From the NCBI GenBank assembly GCA_963733065.1, contig CAVTBT010000005.1, positions 248,001 through 312,000 of the forward strand: a stretch of 64,000 bases of DNA, in the 5' to 3' direction. Every line of letters starts with the position of its first letter. Position 1 is the stretch's first letter. Both the position numbers and the translations under genes were made by a program. Source of the stretch: CAVTBT01 sp963733065 (GTDB taxonomy: Bacteria; Actinomycetota; Thermoleophilia; Gaiellales; Gaiellaceae). This document shows, piece after piece, positions 37,707-44,857 of this stretch. The notes beneath the pieces are model-generated. The model ran no database searches and was not told where the DNA came from. It saw only the letters and a list, made by a program, of their open reading frames with translations.

Positions 37707-38476
37707 TGCACGACCAGGGTCCCGTCCCGCGGGACGAGAATCGGCGCGCCACCCGGCCGCTCGCGGCGGTGGAGCTCGGTCACGAGCCGGTAGCGGTCGC
37801 CGCGGTAGATCGAGCGGACGAACTCGACGATGACGTTGCCCTCGGCCCGAGTCGTGCGCTCGAACTGGAAGGCCGGAGAGTGGATCGGCACGCCGAGCGC
37901 TTCCGACTCCTCCTCGTTCGTCACCGTCGGCTCGGTCGTCTGCACGCCGCCGACGATCTCGATGCCGTAGCGGGTGCTCAGGAGCTCGTAGAAGGAGGTC
38001 TCCTCGAGGTCCTTCGGCGTGAGCTCCGGCACCATCACGGCCGGCACGTGCAGGGTCTCGATGGCCATCGTCTCGCCGTCCGCCAGGCGGAGCCGCTTCG
38101 CCACCACGATCGGCTCCGACGGCGAGACGTGGAGGCAGCGGCCGAGATACGCGCCGGCCATCGTGGTCGTGAGCGAGAGCGTCCGGCTGCCCGGCCGCAT
38201 GCCGCGCTGGCGCATGTCCTCGCTGAACGACGTCATCGTCAGCTCCTGCGCGATCTTCGGCTGGCCGACGAACGTGCCGCTGCCGCGCCGGCGGACGAGG
38301 TAGCCGTCGCGCACGAGATCGTCGATCGCCGCCCGCAGCGTCAGGCGCGACACGCCGAGCTCGGCGCTCAGCAGCCGCTCGGACGGAATCGCCTCGCCGA
38401 CCCCCAGCCCGTCGATGAGATCGACCACGCGCTCCCGCGTCACGCTCTGCTTCGTGGTGCGCTGCGGCGTGGCCAT
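37703..38476 (-). CDS. GntR/HutC-family transcriptional regulator (DasR/NagR-like)
   Basis: 257 residues from ATG 38476. An N-terminal winged helix (about residues 12-70) has AIPSERLLSAELGVSRLTLRAAIDDLVRDGYLVRRRGSGTFVG. The C-terminal UTRA effector domain has FSEDMRQRGMRPGSRTL, PIVVAKRLRLADGETMAIETLHVPA, SFYELLSTRYGIEI, LGVPIHSPAFQFERTT and VEFVRSIYRGDRYRLVTEL. In DasR/NagR relatives the UTRA domain senses glucosamine-6-phosphate or GlcNAc-6-phosphate. It is divergent from murQ and its own promoter region carries a DasR-type operator at 38505, so autoregulation and control of both transcription units are likely. Confidence 0.92.
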   Translation of the reverse strand: MATPQRTTKQSVTRERVVDLIDGLGVGEAIPSERLLSAELGVSRLTLRAAIDDLVRDGYLVRRRGSGTFVGQPKIAQELTMTSFSEDMRQRGMRPGSRTLSLTTTMAGAYLGRCLHVSPSEPIVVAKRLRLADGETMAIETLHVPAVMVPELTPKDLEETSFYELLSTRYGIEIVGGVQTTEPTVTNEEESEALGVPIHSPAFQFERTTRAEGNVIVEFVRSIYRGDRYRLVTELHRRERPGGAPILVPRDGTLVVQ

Positions 38477-38504
38477 AGGGCATGCTAACCGAGCGGACCG
38501 AAAG

Positions 38505-38516
38505 TGGTCAAGACCA
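38505..38516. promoter_or_regulatory. DasR-type operator between gntR and murQ
   Basis: TGGTC-AA-GACCA is a perfect inverted repeat in the 83-base divergent region. It differs only in the centre from the DasR response-element core TGGTCTAGACCA, and the flanking A and T also agree. It is 29 bases upstream of the gntR start and 43 bases upstream of the murQ start, suited to repress both. Related sites lie at 36424 and 36590. Confidence 0.7.
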
Positions 38517-38559
38517 ATCCGTTGTGTTCTCCCGGGACCGGTATTACACTCCCGCGACA

Positions 38560-39451
38560 ATGACGCCCGAGCCAGTCACCGAGCAGCGCCGCTCGGACGG
38601 CGCGGATCTCGACCTCCGCTCGACGTCCGAGCTCGTCCGGCTCTTCAACGACGAGGACGCGACCGTGGCAGGTGCGGTGCGCGCTGCGTCCGCAGAGCTC
38701 GCTGCGGCGATCGATGCGATCGTCGAGCGGATCGAGGCCGGCGGGCGGCTCGTCTATGCCGGCGCGGGCACGTCCGGCCGGCTGGGGGCCGTCGACGCCG
38801 CGGAATGCCCACAGACGTTCGGCGTCGACCCCGCGCTCGTCGTCGCGCTCGTCGCCGGCGGCGCGAACAGTCCGCCGGCCGTGCAGGAAGCCGCCGAGGA
38901 CGACGCGGCCGCGGGTGGGCTCGACGTCGAGTCCGCCGGCGTCGGGCGCTGCCGACGCTGTCGTCCTGCTCTCCGCGAGCGGCCGGACGCCGTACGTGCT
39001 GGGCGCCGCCAGAGCGGCCGCCGCCGCCGGCGCGCTCACGGTCGGCGTCGTCTGCGTGCTCGACTCGCAGCTCGGCCAGCTGGTCGACCACGAAGTCGCG
39101 GCGGTCGTCGGCCCGGAGATCCTCGCCGGCTCGACGCGCCTGAAGGCCGGCACGGCGCAGAAGCTCGTCCTGAACGCGATCTCGACCGTGACGATGATCC
39201 GCCTCGGCAAGACGTTCGGGAACCTGATGGTCGACGTCGTGGCCTCGAACTCCAAGCTGCGAGCCCGCGCGCGGCGAACGGTCGCGCTCGCCACGGGCGC
39301 CGGGCCACAGGAGGTCGAGGCCGCGCTCGCCGCCGCCGACGGGGAGCCGAAGGTCGCCATCGTCTCGCTGCTCTCCGACCTCGACGCGACGGAGGCGCGC
39401 TCACGGCTCGAGGCCGCGGGCGGGGTCGTCCGGAAGGCGCTCGAGCCATGA
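38560..39451 (+). CDS. murQ: N-acetylmuramic acid 6-phosphate etherase, one frameshift
   Basis: ATG 38560. The enzyme splits the lactyl ether of MurNAc-6-phosphate to give GlcNAc-6-phosphate and lactate in peptidoglycan recycling. LDLRSTSELVRLFNDEDATVAGAV matches the MurQ N-terminus, and GGRLVYAGAGTSGRLGAVDAAECPQTFGVDP is the SIS sugar-phosphate site with the family TSGRLG...AECPPTF signature. The frame shifts near 38940 and resumes VVLLSASGRTPYVLGAARAAA, then STRLKAGTAQKLVLNAISTVTMIRLGKTFGNLMVDV, the diagnostic C-terminal block. The stop overlaps nagA (ATGA). It lacks the usual C-terminal extension of some homologues but is otherwise full length. Confidence 0.92.
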
Positions 39452-40539
39452 GGCTGGGCGTCGAGGCCGCGATCGTCGACGGGGTGCTGCTGCCAGGCGA
39501 TCTCGAGCTCGAGGACGGCCGCGTGGCCGCCGTGGCAGTCGGCGGCGGGGGCGGCCGCGGCATCGCGGTGCCCGGCTTCGTCGACCTGCAGGTGAACGGC
39601 TTCGGCGGCGTGGACTTCGCGGCCGCCGACGCGGCCGGCTATCGCCGCGCCGGCGAGGCACTCCTCGAGACCGGTGTGACGGCGTTCCAGCCGACGCTCG
39701 TCACGGCGCCCGAGAGCGACCTGGTCGACGCCCTGCGCGAGGTGCCGTCCGAGCCGATCGGACCGCGGATCCTCGGCGTGCACCTCGAGGGCCCGTTCCT
39801 CTCCCCCCGCCGCCTCGGCGTCCACGACGCGGCGGCGCGTCGCGACCCCGACCCGGCGCTCGCCGACCGGCTGCTCGCAGCCGGCCCCGTGACCTACATG
39901 ACGCTCGCGCCGGAGCTCGACGGCGCGCCCGAGCTGATCGACCTCCTTCACGAGCGCGGCGTCGTCGTGTCGTGCGGCCACTCGAACGCGACCTCCGCCG
40001 AGGCGGCGCTCGCCTTCGACCGCGGCGTCGGCACGGTCACCCACCTGTTCAACGCGATGCGCCCGCTGTCGCACCGCGACCCGGGGATCGTCGGCGCCGC
40101 CCTCGCCCGCGACGACGTCGTCGTCCAGATCATCCTCGACGGGCATCACCTCGCCGAGGAGACGGCCCGGGTCGTCTGGCGCGCTGCAGGGGGCCGGGTG
40201 GCGCTCGCGACGGACGCGATCTCCGCAGCGGGCATGGGCGACGGTCGTTCGCAGCTCGGCCCGCTCGCGGTCGAGGTCCGCAATGGGATCGCCCGCCGCG
40301 AGGACGGCGTGCTCGCAGGCAGCGTGCTGACGATGCTGCAGGCCGTGCGCAACCTCCACGCGCTCGACGTCCCGCTCGTGGACGCCGTGGCGGCCGCGAC
40401 GTCAGTCCCGGCCCGAGCAGCGCGGCGCCCCGACGTCGGCGTGCTGCGCCCCGGCGCTCCCGCTGACGTCGTCGTCCTCGACGACCGGCTCGAGATCACA
40501 ACCGTGCTCGTGGCGGGGCATGATCCCGTCGCTGCATGA
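39448..40539 (+). CDS. nagA: N-acetylglucosamine-6-phosphate deacetylase
   Basis: 363 residues from ATG 39448, coupled to murQ. It deacetylates GlcNAc-6-phosphate, the product of MurQ, to glucosamine-6-phosphate. IAVPGFVDLQVNGFGGVDFAA opens the amidohydrolase barrel. GVHLEGPFLSPRRLGVHD provides the metal-binding Glu. VVSCGHSNATSAEA and GTVTHLFNAMRPLSHRDPGIVGAAL hold the histidines. RVALATDAISAAGMGDG carries the catalytic Asp (about residue 257). DGVLAGSVLTMLQAVRNL and the C-terminal PGAPADVVVLDDRLEITTVLVAG complete the fold. The frame is intact. Confidence 0.95.
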   Translation: MRLGVEAAIVDGVLLPGDLELEDGRVAAVAVGGGGGRGIAVPGFVDLQVNGFGGVDFAAADAAGYRRAGEALLETGVTAFQPTLVTAPESDLVDALREVPSEPIGPRILGVHLEGPFLSPRRLGVHDAAARRDPDPALADRLLAAGPVTYMTLAPELDGAPELIDLLHERGVVVSCGHSNATSAEAALAFDRGVGTVTHLFNAMRPLSHRDPGIVGAALARDDVVVQIILDGHHLAEETARVVWRAAGGRVALATDAISAAGMGDGRSQLGPLAVEVRNGIARREDGVLAGSVLTMLQAVRNLHALDVPLVDAVAAATSVPARAARRPDVGVLRPGAPADVVVLDDRLEITTVLVAGHDPVAA

Positions 40540-40554
40540 GGAGCCGGAGGAACC

Positions 40555-41751
<1,197 letters not shown>

Positions 41752-41779
41752 AAGCGCACGCGCATGGCATCCTGCAGCC

Positions 41780-42397
41780 ATGCGCGCCGCCGTCACGCGC
41801 CGCCGCCTGCTCGAGCTCGGCCTGGCCCTGCCGCCGATCGCGGCGCTGGCGTCCAGCGCCGACGATCTCGTAGCGACCGCCGCAGCGCGCCCGCTGCAGG
41901 CGACGCCGAGCTGCGACGACGGCGATGAGGATCCCACCGACGAGCAGACGGAGGGCCCGTACTTCACCCCGAGCTCGCCCCTCCGGCGCTCGATCGTCCC
42001 TGCCGGGGCGGCCGGGACGCGCCTGACGCTGACCGGACGCGTGCTGACGACCGGCTGCCGACCCGTCCCGCGGGCGCTCGTCGACTTCTGGCAGGCGGAC
42101 GCGCGCGGTGCCTACGACAACAGCGGCTACCGCTTCCGCGGCCATCAGCTCACCGACGCACGCGGCCGCTACCGGCTGGAGACGGTCGTCCCCGGCCTCT
42201 ACACCGGCCGGACGAGGCACATCCACGTCAAGGTGCAGGCGCCGGGCCGTCCCGTGCTCACGACGCAGCTCTACTTCCCGGGCGTCGCCGCGAACCGCGC
42301 GGACGGCATCTTCGACCCGTCGCTCGTGGTGGCCGCCTGGCGCCGCGTCGGCGGACGGCGCGTCGCGCGCTTCGACTTCGTTCTCGACCTCGGCTGA
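41780..42397 (+). CDS. Exported intradiol ring-cleavage dioxygenase family protein
   Basis: 205 residues from ATG 41780. The N-terminus RRRLLELGLALPPIAALASSA looks like a signal peptide, with a twin-arginine-like start. The catalytic part is short compared with catechol dioxygenases: QTEGPYFTPSSPLRRSIVPAGAAG, LTGRVLTTGCRPVPRALVDFWQADARGAYDNSGYRFRGHQLTDARGRY, then GLYTGRTRHIHVKVQAPG. Tyr and the His-x-His pair (about residues 138-147) are the expected Fe(III) ligands, and DNSGYRFRG may hold the second Tyr. Members of this exported subgroup are of uncertain substrate. No other aromatic-ring genes adjoin it. Confidence 0.85.
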   Translation: MRAAVTRRRLLELGLALPPIAALASSADDLVATAAARPLQATPSCDDGDEDPTDEQTEGPYFTPSSPLRRSIVPAGAAGTRLTLTGRVLTTGCRPVPRALVDFWQADARGAYDNSGYRFRGHQLTDARGRYRLETVVPGLYTGRTRHIHVKVQAPGRPVLTTQLYFPGVAANRADGIFDPSLVVAAWRRVGGRRVARFDFVLDLG

Positions 42398-42444
42398 CGG
42401 ATGCGTGGCTCCTCCGAAGGAATGCTTGGCCGCAGGGCGTCGGC

Positions 42445-42816
42445 GTGAGCACCGTGCTCATCGCCGAGGACAACGCCGACCTTCGGGAGCTCTGCCGGCT
42501 GCATCTCGAGACGGCCGGGTTCGACGTGTTCGAGGCGACCGACGGCTACGGCGCACTCGAGCTCGCCAGGCGCGAGCGACCGGACGTCGCGCTGCTCGAC
42601 GTCGTCATGCCGGGCCTGGACGGGCTGCGCGTCGCGGAGGTGCTGCGTGCCGAGCTCGGCGACGAGGTGCGGATCGTCTTCATCAGCGGCCGCGGAAGCT
42701 TCGAGCAGCAGCTCGAGGGCCTCGAGCGCGGCGCCGTCGACTACATCACGAAGCCGTTCGACCCCCGCGAGCTCGTCGAGCGGGTGCAAGCGCTCGTCGC
42801 GAAGCCGTCGCCGTAG
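42445..42816 (+). CDS. Single-domain response regulator (CheY-like receiver)
   Basis: 123 residues from GTG 42445, only a receiver domain. The acidic pair is in IAEDNADL (residues 8-10), the phospho-acceptor Asp52 in VALLDVVMPGLDG, Ser81 in VFISGRG and Lys103 in DYITKPFDPREL. There is no output domain, so it must act through protein contacts, as a phosphorelay intermediate or chemotaxis-type regulator. No histidine kinase is encoded in the window. The nearest signalling protein is the GAF-GGDEF-HD-GYP protein 2 kb downstream. Confidence 0.92.
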   Translation: MSTVLIAEDNADLRELCRLHLETAGFDVFEATDGYGALELARRERPDVALLDVVMPGLDGLRVAEVLRAELGDEVRIVFISGRGSFEQQLEGLERGAVDYITKPFDPRELVERVQALVAKPSP

Positions 42817-42856
42817 CGGCCGGCGCGCGGGCGAGCGCGCGTAGCGGCGGCGAAAT

Positions 42857-42879
42857 GGTGTCTGACACCTTTTCCACAG
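42857..42879 (-). repeat. REP-like palindromic repeat, copy 1
   Basis: Core GGTGTC-T-GACACC (42857-42869) followed by TTTTCCACAG. It lies between the convergent receiver and fumarylacetoacetase genes. The reverse complement is identical over 23 bases to copy 2. It is flanked by GCGCGTAGCG / CGCGCTAC as a partial outer inverted repeat. Confidence 0.85.
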
Positions 42880-42883
42880 CGCG

Positions 42884-43987
42884 CTACGGCGCCGGCAGCA
42901 CCCGGCCGCGCACCTCGCCTAGCTCGACGCCATTCGCCGCCCGGCCACGCAGGACGACCTCGTCGCCGTCCTCGAGGAACGCCCGCTCGGACCCGTCGGG
43001 GAGGCGCACCGGCTCGGCGCCGTTCCGGGTGAGCTCGATCAGCGAGCCCTCGCTGCCGCGCTCGAGACCCGAGATCGTCCCGCTCGCCATCAGGTCGCCG
43101 GTCCGTACCGAGGCCCCGTTGGACGTTGCATGGGCGAGTTGCTGCGGCATCGTCCAGTACAGGCCGCGAGCGTTCGTGCGCGAGACGACCGTCCCGTTCA
43201 GCTCCACCTCGAGAGCGATGTCGAGCGCCCAGTCACGGCCGCCCGCGAGGTGGCGCAAGGGCGGCGGCTCCTGCGGCGGCGCCTCGACCCGAGCCTCCTC
43301 GAGCATCGCGAGCGGCGTCACCCATGCCGCGGCGGAGGTGGCAAACGACTTGCCGAGGAAGGGCCCGAGCGGCTGGTACTCCCACGCCTGAATGTCACGG
43401 GCGCTCCAGTCGTTGACGAGCAGGACGCCGAAGACGTGGTCGGCGAACGCCTCGACGGCGACCGGCGCTCCCAGCCGGCTCGGCACTCCGACTACGAACC
43501 CGAGCTCGAGCTCGATGTCCAGCCGCCGGCTCGCCCCGAAGGCCGGCTCGTCGGCATCGGGCGCCTTCGCCTGCCCGCGCGGCCTGACGACGTCGGTGCC
43601 GCTGACGACGACCGATCCTGCCCGGCCGCCATAGCCGACCGGCAGCCAGCGCCAGTTCGGCAGGAGCGGCTCGGCGTCGGGCCGGAACAGCCGCCCGAGG
43701 TTCGTGGCGTGCTCCAGAGACGAGTAGAAGTCGACGTAGTCCGCGACCTCGAACGGCAGCAGGAGCTCCACGTCGTCGAGGGGGACATGACGGTCGCCGC
43801 GGGCAGCTGCGTCGCGGGCACGTCCGACGGCGTCGCTCCACGCGGCGGGGCCGGCCGCGAGCAGCTGGTTCAGCGAAGCCGCGTCGAAGTGACCGCCGAG
43901 TCCGGCGAGATCGACGACGTGCTCTCCGTCCCGCCAGCCGACGTGCGCACCATCCTCGCCGCGGGCGAAGACGCCGAAGCCGCTCAC
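42884..43987 (-). CDS. Fumarylacetoacetate hydrolase (fumarylacetoacetase-like)
   Basis: 367 residues from GTG 43987, which overlaps the stop of the upstream gene (GTGA). The FAH domain is full: ADYVDFYSSLEHATNLGRLFRP (metal-binding Asp), LPVGYGGRAGSVVVSGTDVVRPRGQ, DIELELGFVVGVPSRLG (metal-binding Glu), GVLLVNDWSARDIQAWEYQPLGPFLGKSFATSAAAWVTPL, and LYWTMPQQLAHATSNGASVRTGDLMASGTISG. The two-domain layout and the YWT.PQQLAH.T.NG motif are those of true fumarylacetoacetases, the last step of tyrosine/homogentisate breakdown, which releases fumarate and acetoacetate. Homogentisate dioxygenase is not in the window. Confidence 0.9.
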   Translation of the reverse strand: MSGFGVFARGEDGAHVGWRDGEHVVDLAGLGGHFDAASLNQLLAAGPAAWSDAVGRARDAAARGDRHVPLDDVELLLPFEVADYVDFYSSLEHATNLGRLFRPDAEPLLPNWRWLPVGYGGRAGSVVVSGTDVVRPRGQAKAPDADEPAFGASRRLDIELELGFVVGVPSRLGAPVAVEAFADHVFGVLLVNDWSARDIQAWEYQPLGPFLGKSFATSAAAWVTPLAMLEEARVEAPPQEPPPLRHLAGGRDWALDIALEVELNGTVVSRTNARGLYWTMPQQLAHATSNGASVRTGDLMASGTISGLERGSEGSLIELTRNGAEPVRLPDGSERAFLEDGDEVVLRGRAANGVELGEVRGRVLPAP

Positions 43988-44715
43988 AGGATCGCGAGCG
44001 CCTTCAGCTCGTCGACCGGCTCGGCCACCGAGCAGCTGCCGAAGCCGGCGAAGAGACGCTCTCGAACGCGGGCGACCTCGACGGCGGTCGCACTGCGGTC
44101 GCGCCAGCGGAACGACGCAGCATCGAGGACGAAGGCCGAAGCGTCCTCCTCGGCGAGCGCTGCCTCCTCGTCGCCGAACACGGACGCGGCGAGCAGGTTC
44201 AGGAAGCCGTGCTCGCCGTTCCGCCGGACCGCGTGGTGCAGTCCGGCGGTCGCCTTGAACACGAGTCCCAGGCGCCGGCAGCTCCGGACGACCTCCGCCA
44301 GCTCGGCCACCGACGGCACCGTCGGCCCGCCGCACCGCACCTTGGCCCGTAGGCCGATCCGAGCCAGTGCCTCCAGGTCGGCGGGCAGCTCGACGTAGAC
44401 CTCCGGCGCGAGCCCGGCAACCGCCCCGAGATCGGCGCCCGGCCGGGTCTCGACGGCTTCGACACGAGGATCGTCGCCGCCGTACGGCGCATCCAGCACG
44501 ACTGCGAGCGGCAGGTCGGCGTCACCGAGGTTGCCCAGCTGCGAGGCCGGCACCACGAAGCGGCGCACGAGCCAGGCCTCCGCCGCCGCACGCACCCGCG
44601 CGTCTTCGGCGAGCGCGCCGGCCATCGACATGCTCGCGGGCGGGAAGAGCGCCGCGTGGTCGACGAGCCCGCCGAGGGCGGCACGGCGCGCGTCGTGGTG
44701 AGTCACCGCCGACAT
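43984..44715 (-). CDS. Uncharacterised protein coupled to fumarylacetoacetase
   Basis: 243 residues from ATG 44715; the stop overlaps the fumarylacetoacetase start by four bases, so the two are made together. The sequence has alternating strand and helix segments suggestive of a TIM-barrel-like fold (RRFVVPASQLGNLG, LPLAVVLDAPYGGDD, PEVYVELPADLEALARIGLRAKVRCGG, LGLVFKATAGLHHAVRR, GFLNLLAASVFGDE) and ends with AFVLDAASFRWRDRSA. No signal peptide, membrane span or recognised catalytic motif is seen. The KATAGLHH and KVRCGG segments could be an active-site rim. A role in tyrosine or aromatic breakdown is inferred from the overlap alone. Confidence 0.75.
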   Translation of the reverse strand: MSAVTHHDARRAALGGLVDHAALFPPASMSMAGALAEDARVRAAAEAWLVRRFVVPASQLGNLGDADLPLAVVLDAPYGGDDPRVEAVETRPGADLGAVAGLAPEVYVELPADLEALARIGLRAKVRCGGPTVPSVAELAEVVRSCRRLGLVFKATAGLHHAVRRNGEHGFLNLLAASVFGDEEAALAEEDASAFVLDAASFRWRDRSATAVEVARVRERLFAGFGSCSVAEPVDELKALAIL

Positions 44716-44857
44716 CGCGCAATCATGACGGTCGCGACCGGTGGGTCACCCGTCGGAGGGATTCGCGGGCAGGGCGAGAACCCGATTCTCTGCCTGTGAG
44801 CGACCCCCTGCGGCCGTGAAAGACCCTGCTCGCCATCAGGACGCAGACCGCGCCCGA

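Noticed and set aside
42108..43391. A 427-codon plus-strand open frame across the dioxygenase, receiver and fumarylacetoacetase genes
   Set aside because: The translation is Arg/Ala/Ser-rich with no domain signature and overlaps three genes with clear family motifs; it is a GC-rich shadow frame.
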